In this document: piece after piece, positions 7,793-16,507 of the stretch
Numbering within the stretch: position 1 is the first letter of the stretch
How the letters are laid out: every line of letters begins with the position of its first letter
Origin: Bacteroidota bacterium
GTDB lineage: Bacteria; Bacteroidota; Ignavibacteria; Ignavibacteriales; Ignavibacteriaceae
DNA: 64,000 nucleotides
Reading direction: 5' to 3'
Assembly: GCA_021815365.1 (NCBI GenBank)
Contig: JAKAGZ010000006.1
Location: forward strand, 1 to 64,000
Notes under the pieces: generated by a model
Told to the model about the DNA's origin: nothing
Database searches by the model: none
Seen by the model: the letters and a program-made list of their open reading frames with translations, nothing else
Program-made: the position numbers and the translations under genes

Positions 7793-7876
7793 ATGAAGAA
7801 CTTAGCTGAGACATATAACAATTCAAAAACTTTTGCCTCTTTTAATTGGTGGTGGAGGAATAGATTTATTATATGA
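7793..7876 (+). CDS. trpL: trp operon leader peptide with three consecutive Trp codons
   Basis: A 27-codon frame beginning MKNLAETYNN and containing SFNWWWRNR: TGG-TGG-TGG at 7847-7855, ending in TGA at 7874-7876. Trp is the rarest residue in proteins, and three in a row 100 bp before trpE is diagnostic of an attenuation leader. A ribosome short of charged tRNA-Trp would stall on these codons. The stop codon lies immediately before one strand of the antiterminator, so normal completion would mask it. It is too short for automatic gene callers. Confidence 0.85.
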   Translation: MKNLAETYNNSKTFASFNWWWRNRFII

Positions 7877-7950
7877 CTCAGTTATTTTGAGAAAATAAGT
7901 TTATACAACTAAGAAACCCCTCTCAACAACTGAGAGGGGTTTTTTGTTTT
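7877..7950 (+). promoter_or_regulatory. trp attenuator: antiterminator strand plus terminator hairpin
   Basis: The terminator is a 12-bp perfect stem, AAACCCCTCTCA (7914-7925) with TGAGAGGGGTTT (7931-7942), a 5-nt loop and a T-run to 7950. The upstream segment CTCAGTT (7877-7883) is exactly complementary to AACTGAG (7928-7934), which covers the loop and the base of the terminator's right arm, so the two structures exclude each other. With Trp present, a ribosome at the leader stop (7874-7876) covers CTCAGTT and the terminator forms. With Trp scarce, stalling at 7847-7855 frees it and trpE is transcribed. Confidence 0.8.
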
Positions 7951-7960
7951 ATAGGAAAAT

Positions 7961-9457
7961 ATGGATTTCGAAGAATTTAAAATATTATCTAAATCTTATA
8001 GCCTGATCCCTGTTTATGAGATTATCACAGCAGACCTGCTAACTCCTGTAACAGCTTATCTTAAAATAAGAGAAAAAGGAAAGCTTAGTTTCCTTCTTGA
8101 GTCAGTAGAAGGCTCTGCAAGCATGGCGAGGTATTCATTTATTGGCTGCGACCCGTACAAAATTATTTTTAACAGAGGAACAAATATTACTGTAGTTACA
8201 AACGGTAATGAACAAAACTATAATGAATCTGTTTTTGATTTTGTAAGAAGAGAATTAAAGCAATACAAGCAGCCCGCAATTGAAGCTCTCCCGGATTTTA
8301 AAGGAGGGCTGGTGGGATATCTCGGCTATGAAAATATTTCTCTGATTGAAAAGGTTATAAAATTTAATAATAAAAATTCCGGCAACCCTGATTCTGTCTT
8401 TGGGCTTTATAATACTATACTTGCTTTTGATCACTATAAACACCGGATAATTTTGATAAGTAATTTGAGAATAGACAAAGAAATTAAATTAGAGCAGTTG
8501 TACGAAAGAGCTAAATCAGAGATTTCTGTTCTTAAAAAGAAACTAAAATCTGAAGCAGATTTAATTAGTGGATTTAAAATCGAAAACACCTTCGCTGACA
8601 ACATTGATGAGAATGATTTTTTCAGCCAGGTAAATAAAGCAAAACGGGATATTGAAGAGGGTGAAATTTTCCAGCTTGTTTTATCTAAAAGATTCTGTGC
8701 AGAGTTTTCAGGCGATCCTTTTAACGTTTACCGGGCATTGAGAATAATAAATCCATCACCTTATATGTATTACCTTGAACTCAACTGCGGGTCAGGCGGT
8801 CTTATAAATGATTTTAAAGTAATTGGTTCATCGCCTGAGGATCTGCTGAAAGTGAAAAACCGAAAGGCTCAGGTTCTGCCGATAGCAGGTACAAGGAAAA
8901 GAGGGGCGACTCCTGAAGAAGAAAAAAAACTTGAGAATGATTTGCGGAGTGATCCGAAAGAACAGGCAGAACACACAATGCTTGTTGACCTTGGAAGGAA
9001 TGATCTCGGCAGGGTCTGCAGGTATGGCTCTGTTAAAGTTACAAAGAAAATGAGAATACAAAAATATTCGCACGTGATTCACCTTGTTTCAAAAGTTGAG
9101 GGAACTCTTGCAGATGATAAAGATTCGATAGATGCGCTTATGTCCTGTTTCCCCGCAGGGACAGTTACAGGTGCGCCAAAGATAAGAGCAATCCAGCTAA
9201 TTGAGCAAAGTGAAAAAGTGCAAAGGAATATTTACGCCGGTGCCGTAGGCTATTTTGATTTTTCAGGAAATCTTGATATGTGCATAGCAATCAGAACTCT
9301 TTTTACTTCAGGTAATAAAATATTCTGGCAGGCAGGAGCCGGCATAGTTGCCGACAGCAAGCCGGAACTTGAGTCGAAAGAAATAAAAAATAAATCAGCC
9401 GCTATGGTAAGTGCATTGAAATATGCTGAGGAGATAAATGAAAATTCTGGTAATTGA
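7961..9457 (+). CDS. trpE: Anthranilate synthase component I
   Basis: Converts chorismate and ammonia (or glutamine via TrpG) to anthranilate, the first committed Trp step. 498 residues, normal length. The N-terminal domain holds the LLES element (FLLESVEGSASMARYSF) that forms the Trp feedback site. The chorismate-binding domain shows EIFQLVLSKRF, PAGTVTGAPKIRA and the C-terminal GAGIVADSKPE. AGGAAA precedes the ATG, which follows the attenuator by 11 bp. It overlaps trpG by 20 bp, consistent with translational coupling of the two subunits. Confidence 0.97.
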   Translation: MDFEEFKILSKSYSLIPVYEIITADLLTPVTAYLKIREKGKLSFLLESVEGSASMARYSFIGCDPYKIIFNRGTNITVVTNGNEQNYNESVFDFVRRELKQYKQPAIEALPDFKGGLVGYLGYENISLIEKVIKFNNKNSGNPDSVFGLYNTILAFDHYKHRIILISNLRIDKEIKLEQLYERAKSEISVLKKKLKSEADLISGFKIENTFADNIDENDFFSQVNKAKRDIEEGEIFQLVLSKRFCAEFSGDPFNVYRALRIINPSPYMYYLELNCGSGGLINDFKVIGSSPEDLLKVKNRKAQVLPIAGTRKRGATPEEEKKLENDLRSDPKEQAEHTMLVDLGRNDLGRVCRYGSVKVTKKMRIQKYSHVIHLVSKVEGTLADDKDSIDALMSCFPAGTVTGAPKIRAIQLIEQSEKVQRNIYAGAVGYFDFSGNLDMCIAIRTLFTSGNKIFWQAGAGIVADSKPELESKEIKNKSAAMVSALKYAEEINENSGN

Positions 9458-10004
9458 TAACTATGATTCATTTACATACAACCTGGTACAGTTACTTGGG
9501 AGGTATAAGAATGATCTCATCATTAAAAGAAATGATGAAATTACACCGGAAGAAATTTCCAGATTGAATCCGGAAAAAATTCTTATTTCACCGGGTCCCG
9601 GCAGACCTGAAGACTCAAAGATATCTTTAACAGTTATTAAAGATTTCGGCGGAGAAATTCCCGTTCTTGGTGTCTGCCTCGGGCACCAGGTTATCGGAAT
9701 GATTTACGGCGGAAAGGTTATCAAAGCACCGGTGCTTATGCACGGAAAAGTTTCTGAAATTTTGCACGATAGTAAAACGATCTTCAAAAATGTACCGCAG
9801 AAGTTTATTGCTACGAGGTATCATTCACTTATAGTGGAAAGAAAATCTGTACCGCCGGAGCTGGAAATCTCTGCTGAAACCAGTGACGGAATTGTAATGG
9901 GACTCAGGCATAAAAAATATCCGGTTGAAGGGATTCAATTTCATCCCGAATCTATTCTTACTTCCGAAGGTGAATCAATAATAAAAAACTGGCTGAAGTT
10001 ATGA
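9438..10004 (+). CDS. trpG: Anthranilate synthase component II (glutamine amidotransferase)
   Basis: Class I glutamine amidotransferase that supplies ammonia to TrpE. 188 residues. The catalytic triad is visible: Cys80 in GVCLGHQ, and His/Glu in QFHPES near residue 168. The oxyanion motif ISPGPGRPED lies near 50-59. It starts inside the end of trpE and overlaps trpD by 4 bp (ATGA). Amidotransferases of this group sometimes also serve p-aminobenzoate synthesis (PabA), which cannot be excluded. Confidence 0.96.
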   Translation: MKILVIDNYDSFTYNLVQLLGRYKNDLIIKRNDEITPEEISRLNPEKILISPGPGRPEDSKISLTVIKDFGGEIPVLGVCLGHQVIGMIYGGKVIKAPVLMHGKVSEILHDSKTIFKNVPQKFIATRYHSLIVERKSVPPELEISAETSDGIVMGLRHKKYPVEGIQFHPESILTSEGESIIKNWLKL

Positions 10005-11029
10005 ACGTTTCTGTTAAAAGTCTTATAGAAAAATTAATTGAAAAAAATGATCTCTCATTTAACGAGGCTTATGAATTGATGTGCAGTATTATGCGCGGCG
10101 AAGTGAGCGATCCTAATATTTCGGCGGTTTTAGTTTCTCTGAAAATCAAAGGTGAAACCCCGCAGGAGATTGCAGGCTTCGCAAAGGCGATGAGAGATAA
10201 TTGCATTAAAATTAATTGCGATCAGCAAACAACCATTGATGTCTGCGGCACCGGAGGAGATAATTCAGGAAGTTTTAATATTTCGACTGCAGTTGCTTTT
10301 ACCGTTGCAGGCGCAGGCATTAGAGTTGCAAAGCATGGCAACCGTTCGATATCCAGCAAGAGCGGCAGCGCTGATGTTCTTCAGGAACTTGGTGTGAATA
10401 TTAATATTACACCTCAGCAATCTGAAGAAGCTCTTGATAAGATCGGCATTGCCTTTCTCTTCGCTCCCGTTTTTCATCCTGCAATGAAACACGCTGCAAA
10501 TGTCAGAAAAGAACTTGGCATAAAAACTGTTTTTAATATGCTGGGACCTCTTACAAATCCTGCCGGAGTTAAAAAGCAAATGATCGGAGCTTTTAACAGG
10601 CACGCAGCAAAGCGGATGGCAGCAGCCGCAGAATACCTCGATTACGAAAAAGTTTGCTTCCTCTGCAGCGATGATAAATACGATGAAATTTTCCCCGGCA
10701 ATTCTACCGATATTTTTGAATATGAAAACGATAAAAAAATTAACAGCTACACGATAACAGGCGAAACTTTTGGTTATCCACCTGCAATTCACGATGAAAT
10801 AAAAGGAAACACTCCCGTAGAAAATGCAAAGATCATTTACGATGTTTTTACCGGCAAAAGAAAAGGCGGGGCTTTTACTACAATAGCAGCCAACTCTGCG
10901 CTTGCTTTATATTGTGCCGGCTTTTCAAAAGATCTGATGACCTGCAAAGATGCAGCAGAAGTTTCGATAAACAGCGGTGCCGCCTTAAAAAAAATTGAAC
11001 TGCTGAAAAATTACAGCATGGCTTGTTAA
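10001..11029 (+). CDS. trpD: Anthranilate phosphoribosyltransferase
   Basis: Joins anthranilate to PRPP. 342 residues, standard length. The PRPP loop GTGGDNSGSFNIST and the following KHGNRSISSKSGSADVLQELG segment are intact, as is the N-terminal helical domain (EAYELMCSIMRGEV). It overlaps trpG by 4 bp. A separate protein, not fused to TrpG as in enterobacteria. Confidence 0.96.
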   Translation: MNVSVKSLIEKLIEKNDLSFNEAYELMCSIMRGEVSDPNISAVLVSLKIKGETPQEIAGFAKAMRDNCIKINCDQQTTIDVCGTGGDNSGSFNISTAVAFTVAGAGIRVAKHGNRSISSKSGSADVLQELGVNINITPQQSEEALDKIGIAFLFAPVFHPAMKHAANVRKELGIKTVFNMLGPLTNPAGVKKQMIGAFNRHAAKRMAAAAEYLDYEKVCFLCSDDKYDEIFPGNSTDIFEYENDKKINSYTITGETFGYPPAIHDEIKGNTPVENAKIIYDVFTGKRKGGAFTTIAANSALALYCAGFSKDLMTCKDAAEVSINSGAALKKIELLKNYSMAC

Positions 11030-11043
11030 TAAAGGGTTTTAAT

Positions 11044-11844
11044 ATGAGCATCCTGGATAAAATACTTGAAAGCAAAAAAGAAGAAATAAAAAATCTTAAA
11101 AAGAAATTTTCAGCTTCTTCTTTCGAAGGTATGGAACTTTTCAGTGGACATAAAATCAGTTTTATCGAAAGGACGAAAAACAATAAAAGTATTTCGCTCA
11201 TCTGTGAAATTAAAAAAGCAAGCCCATCAAAAGGAATTATAAGGAACGATTTCAACTACAGGCAAGTTGCAGAAATTTATTTCAGGAACGATATTGAAGC
11301 TGTCTCTGTGCTTACTGATAAAATCTTTTTTCAGGGCGATATAATTTACCTGAGAGAAATTGCTGAAAATAAAAAAGCACCCCTGCTGAGGAAGGATTTT
11401 ATCATAGATGAACTCCAGGTTTATGAATCAAAAGCTAACGGCGCTGATCTGATCCTGTTGATAAGTGAAGTGTTATCAAAAACACAGATCAATGAGTTTA
11501 CAGATATTGCAAACAGGATCGGGCTTGATGTTCTTTTAGAGGTCCATTCTGAAGATCAGCTTGAGAAAATTAATTTTGATATGAATTACCTGATTGGTAT
11601 TAACAACAGGAATTTAAAAGATTTCTCAGTTTCTCTCGGGACTACAAGCCGGTTAAGGAAATTAATTCCTCCAAATGTTTTTGTAGTCTCTGAAAGCGGG
11701 ATCTCTAATCATGCAGACGTTTTATTCCTCAAGAATACGGGTGTAAATGCCTTGCTTGTTGGAGAGTCTATTATGACAGAAAAAGGAATCGAAAATAAAA
11801 TTCGTGAATTTAAAAAATGGTGCAGCAGCACCGAAGGTGTGTAA
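11044..11844 (+). CDS. trpC: Indole-3-glycerol phosphate synthase
   Basis: Closes the indole ring from CdRP. A (beta/alpha)8 barrel of about 266 residues. The N-terminal helix ILDKILESKKEEI, the catalytic-Lys region CEIKKASPSKGII, RKDFIIDELQV and the phosphate site SESGISNHADV are present. The ATG at 11044 (preceded by AAAGGGTTTTAAT) gives the standard N terminus. The upstream ATG at 11023 would lie within the end of trpD and add seven residues. TrpC and TrpF are separate proteins here. Confidence 0.95.
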   Translation: MSILDKILESKKEEIKNLKKKFSASSFEGMELFSGHKISFIERTKNNKSISLICEIKKASPSKGIIRNDFNYRQVAEIYFRNDIEAVSVLTDKIFFQGDIIYLREIAENKKAPLLRKDFIIDELQVYESKANGADLILLISEVLSKTQINEFTDIANRIGLDVLLEVHSEDQLEKINFDMNYLIGINNRNLKDFSVSLGTTSRLRKLIPPNVFVVSESGISNHADVLFLKNTGVNALLVGESIMTEKGIENKIREFKKWCSSTEGV

Positions 11845-11846
11845 AA

Positions 11847-12464
11847 ATGAAAGTTAAAATTTGCGGTATTACAAATTACAAAGACGCTCTGCTCTGCCAG
11901 GATTATGGCGCAGATGCTATAGGCTTTATTTTTTATCCGAAGAGTAAAAGATATATTACGCCGGCAAAAGCAGCATTGATCATCAATCGTCTCTCACCGT
12001 TCATTGTTAAGGTCGGCATCTTTGTCAATGCAAAGCTTTCATTCGTAAATGAAACGGCTGAATTGACCCGCATAAATATCGTGCAGCTTCACGGCGATGA
12101 AGATGAAAATTATTATGCCGGAATAAACCTGCCGGTAATTAAAAGCTTCCGCGTAAAAGATAATTTTGATTTCAGGGAAGTTTATAAATATAAAAAGGTC
12201 GGCTATTTGTTAGATTCATATTCAGATAACAGCTACGGCGGAACAGGTAAAAAATTTAATTGGGATTTGATCCCGGATTATCTTAAAGATAAAATAATTC
12301 TTTCCGGAGGTGTCAGCGAAAAAAATATTGAATACATATTTCATTCAATAAATCCTGCTGCTGTTGATCTTTCATCTTCTCTCGAAAGCAGGCCGGGCAA
12401 AAAGGATGAAAAAAAAGTAAAAGCATTTTTTAAGAAAGTAAACAAGCTGAGGTATTTATGCTAA
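11847..12464 (+). CDS. trpF: Phosphoribosylanthranilate isomerase
   Basis: Isomerises PRA to CdRP. About 205 residues. The signature KICGITNYKDAL with the catalytic Cys is at the N terminus, IGFIFYPKSKRYITP follows, then VQLHGDED, and the phosphate-binding LSGGVSEKNIEYI is near the C terminus. The ATG at 11847 yields exactly MKVKICGIT; an ATG at 11817 would start within trpC. Overlaps the DAHP synthase gene by 7 bp. Confidence 0.95.
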   Translation: MKVKICGITNYKDALLCQDYGADAIGFIFYPKSKRYITPAKAALIINRLSPFIVKVGIFVNAKLSFVNETAELTRINIVQLHGDEDENYYAGINLPVIKSFRVKDNFDFREVYKYKKVGYLLDSYSDNSYGGTGKKFNWDLIPDYLKDKIILSGGVSEKNIEYIFHSINPAAVDLSSSLESRPGKKDEKKVKAFFKKVNKLRYLC

Positions 12465-13483
12465 TATTGATGGGGCTGAATACGCCGAGAGAGGACATTG
12501 AAAAAGTAAAGCAGAAAATAATTTCAAAAAATTGTACACCGCATGAAATTCCCGGTTCATCAAAGCTTGCGATAGGCATAACCGGTCCTTCAAACAATTT
12601 AAATGAAGAGGATTTTTTATTAATGGAATCAGTAGAAGAAGTAGTTCGTATTACCAAACAATATAAGCTTGTCAGCCGCGAAATGAAGCCGGAAGACACA
12701 ATAATTAATATCGGTAAAGAAAAAATTGGTGGAGAAGAACTCACTATTATTGCAGGTCCCTGTTCTGTTGAAAGCCGTGAACAGCTTTTTGAAGTCGCAG
12801 GTCAGCTTAAAGAAATAGGAATAAATTTTTTGAGGGCAGGTGCTTATAAACCCAGAACGAGCCCATATTCTTTCCAGGGATTAAAAGAAAAAGGGCTTGA
12901 ATTTCTGAATGAAGTAAAAAAAGAACTTGGAATGATAATAGTTACAGAAGTAAAAGATACACAGACTCTGCCGCTGATTTTTGAAGTCGCAGATGTAATT
13001 CAGATTGGCGCGCGCAATATGCAGAATTTTTCTCTGCTCGAACAAGCCGGACGGCTTTCAAAAACAATTTTACTTAAGAGAGGTCTGGCTGCTACGGTTG
13101 AAGACCTTTTAATGAGCGCAGAGTATATTCTTTCCCAGGGGAATTATAATGTCATTCTTTGTGAACGCGGAATAAGAACTTTTGAAACAAGCACAAGAAA
13201 CACGCTCGATCTTAACGCTATCCCCGTCATAAAAAAGAATACGCATCTGCCTGTTATTGTTGATCCTTCACACGGAATTGGAATGTGGGATAAGGTTTCA
13301 CCGATGGCAATGGCTTCAGTAGCCTGCGGCGCCGATGGGTTAATGATTGAAGTGCACAGTCACCCAGAGCAGGCTTTGTCGGATGGATTCCAGTCGTTAA
13401 CACCGGAAAATTTTAAAAAGTTATTAATTAAATTAAAACAATTAGCACCTGTTGTTGATAAAAAGGTAAAGCTCAATGTATAA
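12458..13483 (+). CDS. aroF: 3-deoxy-7-phosphoheptulonate (DAHP) synthase
   Basis: Condenses PEP and erythrose-4-phosphate, the first step of the shikimate pathway. 341 residues: an N-terminal ferredoxin-like regulatory domain (about 1-70, starting [17 protein letters not shown]), then a type I-beta barrel. Barrel motifs are [39 protein letters not shown] and [14 protein letters not shown] (metal and PEP/phosphate ligands). Its place between trpF and trpB puts pathway entry under the trp attenuator. Overlaps both neighbours by 7-8 bp. Confidence 0.93.
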   Translation: MLILMGLNTPREDIEKVKQKIISKNCTPHEIPGSSKLAIGITGPSNNLNEEDFLLMESVEEVVRITKQYKLVSREMKPEDTIINIGKEKIGGEELTIIAGPCSVESREQLFEVAGQLKEIGINFLRAGAYKPRTSPYSFQGLKEKGLEFLNEVKKELGMIIVTEVKDTQTLPLIFEVADVIQIGARNMQNFSLLEQAGRLSKTILLKRGLAATVEDLLMSAEYILSQGNYNVILCERGIRTFETSTRNTLDLNAIPVIKKNTHLPVIVDPSHGIGMWDKVSPMAMASVACGADGLMIEVHSHPEQALSDGFQSLTPENFKKLLIKLKQLAPVVDKKVKLNV

Positions 13484-14675
13484 TCCAATCAAATATAATT
13501 TGCCTGATAAGGATGGAAAGTTTGGCAGGTACGGCGGAAAGTTCGTACCGGAAACACTTATCACTCCGTTGCAGGAATTGGAGAGAACCTATCTCGGATT
13601 AAAAAACAATCCTCGTTTTCTTTCTGAGCTTAATAAGCTGAACAGAGAATATTCGGGAAGACCTACTCCGCTGACTTTTGCGGAGAATCTTACAAAATAT
13701 TTCGGTAAAGCAAAGATCTATCTTAAGCGCGAAGATCTTTGCCACACCGGCGCTCACAAAATCAATAATGCGCTTGGACAAATCCTGCTTGCCCTGAGGC
13801 TTGGCAAAAAAAGAATTATTGCTGAAACCGGTGCAGGGCAGCACGGTGTTGCGACTGCTACTGTTTGTGCAAAATTTGGATTGAAGTGTGTTGTGTATAT
13901 GGGCGAAGTTGATATCGAAAGACAAAAACCAAATGTGTTCAGAATGAAATTGCTTGGTGCAGAAGTTGTTCCTGTTAAATCCGGCAGCCGGACTCTTAAA
14001 GATGCAGGCAATGAAGCTATCCGTGACTGGGTAACAAATGTTAAAGACACTCATTACATAATTGGTTCTGTGGTCGGTCCGCATCCATACCCGATGATGG
14101 TGAGAGATTTTCAATCCGTTATCGGAACAGAAACAAAAGAACAGATATTAATACTTGAAAAAAAACTCCCGGATTTTATCATTGCCTGCGTTGGCGGCGG
14201 CAGCAATGCTATCGGAATTTTTTATCCGTTCATTGATGATGATGTGCAGCTAATTGGAGTTGAAGCTGCGGGACTGGGGCTGGATACAGACAAGCACAGT
14301 GCAACGCTGACTCTGGGAAGGGAAGGAATCTTTCAGGGAATGATGAGTTATCTGCTGCAAAGCAAAGAAGGACAAATTTCGGAAGTGCATTCCATTTCTG
14401 CGGGACTCGATTATCCCGGCGTTGGTCCTGAACACAGCTACCTGAAAGATATTTCGAAAGCCAAATATTTTTCAGTTACAGATGAAGAAGCATTGAACGG
14501 CACAAAACTGCTTTCAAGACTCGAAGGAATAATCCCTGCTCTTGAAACTGCTCATGCAGTTGCCGGGATTGAAAAAATAATTCCTGAAACAAATAAGGAA
14601 CAGGTAATTATAATAAATATCAGCGGCAGGGGAGATAAAGATCTGGATACGATTAGAAAGAATGCAGGCTTGTAA
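13476..14675 (+). CDS. trpB: Tryptophan synthase beta subunit
   Basis: PLP enzyme joining indole and serine. 399 residues, standard TrpB1 length. The PLP lysine lies in [13 protein letters not shown] near residue 93. [20 protein letters not shown], the phosphate loop GGGSNAIG and GPEHSYL are all present. The start overlaps the DAHP synthase stop by 8 bp. The alpha-subunit gene is not adjacent: 1 kb with an MNT/HEPN module intervenes. Confidence 0.97.
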   Translation: MYNPIKYNLPDKDGKFGRYGGKFVPETLITPLQELERTYLGLKNNPRFLSELNKLNREYSGRPTPLTFAENLTKYFGKAKIYLKREDLCHTGAHKINNALGQILLALRLGKKRIIAETGAGQHGVATATVCAKFGLKCVVYMGEVDIERQKPNVFRMKLLGAEVVPVKSGSRTLKDAGNEAIRDWVTNVKDTHYIIGSVVGPHPYPMMVRDFQSVIGTETKEQILILEKKLPDFIIACVGGGSNAIGIFYPFIDDDVQLIGVEAAGLGLDTDKHSATLTLGREGIFQGMMSYLLQSKEGQISEVHSISAGLDYPGVGPEHSYLKDISKAKYFSVTDEEALNGTKLLSRLEGIIPALETAHAVAGIEKIIPETNKEQVIIINISGRGDKDLDTIRKNAGL

Positions 14676-14803
14676 AATTGATAAATCAGGATATCGGAAA
14701 CTCTGCTTTGCAAAATTGAATCTATAAGGATATTTTAGTATTGAAATTATGGCAGCGGAGGTCATAATCCGGTTATTCTGCTTTTTATTGTTAAGGAGCA
14801 TCT

Positions 14804-15238
14804 GTGAAAATTCAGTACGAAAGCAAAAATCTTTTAATAGAAAAGGTGTCTGATATAATTAGATACAAAGAGGATATTGAATTTGCTTATATCTTTGGTT
14901 CCTTTGCTTTAGTGGAAAGAGATCATCTAAATAGAAATGATTTTAATGATGTTGACATTGCGGTGTATCTTTCTAAAGATAAAGTTGAAAATATTCTCTC
15001 CTTTGAAATGGAAACAGAAGCACAGCTTGAAGAACTTTTTCATCTCCCGTTTGATGTAAGAGTTATTAATGAGGCACCCTTATCTTTTCGGTTTAATGTA
15101 ATAAAATCCGGCATCGTAATTTTGGATAAGAATAAATCACTGAGAACTGATTTTGAAGGATTGACATTGAAGGAATATTTTGATTTTGTACATTTGAGAA
15201 ATGAGTATTTGAGGGAAATAATAAATGCCCCTGTTTAA
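14804..15238 (+). CDS. MNT-type minimal nucleotidyltransferase (antitoxin-like)
   Basis: 144 residues with the nucleotidyltransferase core AYIFGSFALVERD … NDFNDVDIAVYLS, i.e. a GSF motif and a D-x-D metal pair, plus a second acidic strand FDVRVINE. In MntA/HepT systems such proteins modify the HEPN partner RNase and neutralise it; here the partner gene follows with a 14-bp overlap but is broken. GTG start with AAGGAG five bases upstream. It lies inside the trp operon between trpB and trpA. Confidence 0.8.
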   Translation: MKIQYESKNLLIEKVSDIIRYKEDIEFAYIFGSFALVERDHLNRNDFNDVDIAVYLSKDKVENILSFEMETEAQLEELFHLPFDVRVINEAPLSFRFNVIKSGIVILDKNKSLRTDFEGLTLKEYFDFVHLRNEYLREIINAPV

Positions 15239-15639
15239 TTCAGATAAAATTGCCAAGTTAATTTCTGAAATGCGTAAAGCATTTGAGCGCTTGCAAATTT
15301 TAAGCTCAAGTGAAAAGAACAAATTTCTGGAAAACCTGGACAGGGTTGACAGCGCAAAATATAACTTTATCGTTGCAATCGAGTCGGCTATAGGCATTTG
15401 TAACCATAAAATGGCTTCAGGATACCGGAGAATTACGGAGATGCTTTTCAGGTTTTGTTTGAACAAGGTGCTTTTGATTCTGAATTTATAAAAAATCTAA
15501 AACGATGGCAAAATTCAGAAACAGATTAGTTCATATTTATTGAGAGGTAAACAACGAACAGATTTATGACTTTCTCCAAAATAATCTGAAAGATTTCAAA
15601 ACTTTCCTGAATAAAATTTCAGAATATCTGCGGCTATAA
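15225..15639 (+). pseudogene. HEPN-domain toxin gene (hepT-like), inactivated by two frameshifts and a nonsense codon
   Basis: The intact first part (DRVDSAKYNFIVAIESAIGICNHKMASGY) is a typical HEPN helix pair. After about 15423 the sequence continues in another frame as PENYGDAFQVLFEQGAFDSE, and after about 15504 in a third as MAKFRNRLVHIY, which holds the Rx4H catalytic motif. The Trp codon expected after HIY is TGA (15541-15543). Downstream EQIYDFLQNNLKDF reaches a stop at 15637-15639. Each frameshift is explained by a 1-bp loss. The toxin should be non-functional, while its nucleotidyltransferase partner remains open. Confidence 0.85.
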
Positions 15640-15676
15640 ATTATTCGATCTTATTCAAATTAACTTATTTCAACCG

Positions 15677-16462
15677 ATGCTTCCTATTTCAGATTTTATA
15701 AAGGGAAAAAATAGTGAGGGCAAAAAAGTGCTCTCTGTTTTTTTGACCAGCGGATTCCCCGACCCAAAAAGTTTTACCGAACTTGCATTAAAAATTCTGG
15801 ATGCCGGAGCGGATATGTTAGAGATTGGTTTTCCTTTCAGCGATCCCTTAGCTGATGGTCCTGTTATTCAGCACTCATCGAATACAGCGCTGCAGAAAGG
15901 AATAAACCTTGAAAAGACTTTTGGATATGTAAAACAGATCAGGGAGAAAACCGAAAAGCCATTAATACTTATGGGATATGCAAATCCTGTGATGAGTTAC
16001 GGAATAAAAAAATTTGCCGAAGACTGTAAATCTTCCGGTGTTGACGGGCTGATAATTCCTGACGTACCCCTTGAAGAATATGAAAGTTTCTTTACACCCG
16101 ATTTTAATGGATTGGAAAAAATTCTTCTTATAAGTCCAACTACAAATGATGAAAGGATAAGGTTAACTGATGATAAAAGCAGCGGGTTTGTTTATTGCGT
16201 AAGTGTTAGCGGAACCACAGGAAATGAGAAAGCAGAAAAGGATATTGAGTTCATTGAACATAGCCGTTCTATCTTAAAAAAGAATAAGATGCTTGTTGGT
16301 TTTGGAATTTCATCTGAAGAGGACGTTAGAAAATATTCTCCATTCTGCGATGGTGTGATAGTTGGCAGTGCTGTTATCAAATCACTGATGGAAGACGATG
16401 ACACAACTGAAGCTGTGAAAAGGACACTGAACCTTGTTAAGAGATTGAAAGCAGCTCTTTGA
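15677..16462 (+). CDS. trpA: Tryptophan synthase alpha subunit
   Basis: Cleaves indole-3-glycerol phosphate and channels indole to TrpB. 261 residues. The catalytic Glu is in MLEIGFPFSDPLADGPVIQ and the catalytic Asp in GLIIPDVPLEEYE. The phosphate site GFGISSEEDV and VGSAVIKSL are present. It is last in the trp operon and separated from trpB by the MNT/HEPN module. No clear terminator follows; the histidine kinase gene converges from the right. Confidence 0.95.
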   Translation: MLPISDFIKGKNSEGKKVLSVFLTSGFPDPKSFTELALKILDAGADMLEIGFPFSDPLADGPVIQHSSNTALQKGINLEKTFGYVKQIREKTEKPLILMGYANPVMSYGIKKFAEDCKSSGVDGLIIPDVPLEEYESFFTPDFNGLEKILLISPTTNDERIRLTDDKSSGFVYCVSVSGTTGNEKAEKDIEFIEHSRSILKKNKMLVGFGISSEEDVRKYSPFCDGVIVGSAVIKSLMEDDDTTEAVKRTLNLVKRLKAAL

Positions 16463-16507
16463 AATTTATGAACCTGCTTCACAAAGTTTACCAGCTAGGG
16501 TTAAATT

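Noticed and set aside
15541-15543. TGA read as Trp in the HEPN gene (recoding)
   Set aside because: Two frameshifts in the same gene show general decay, and all intact genes in the window use TGG for Trp and TGA as stop.
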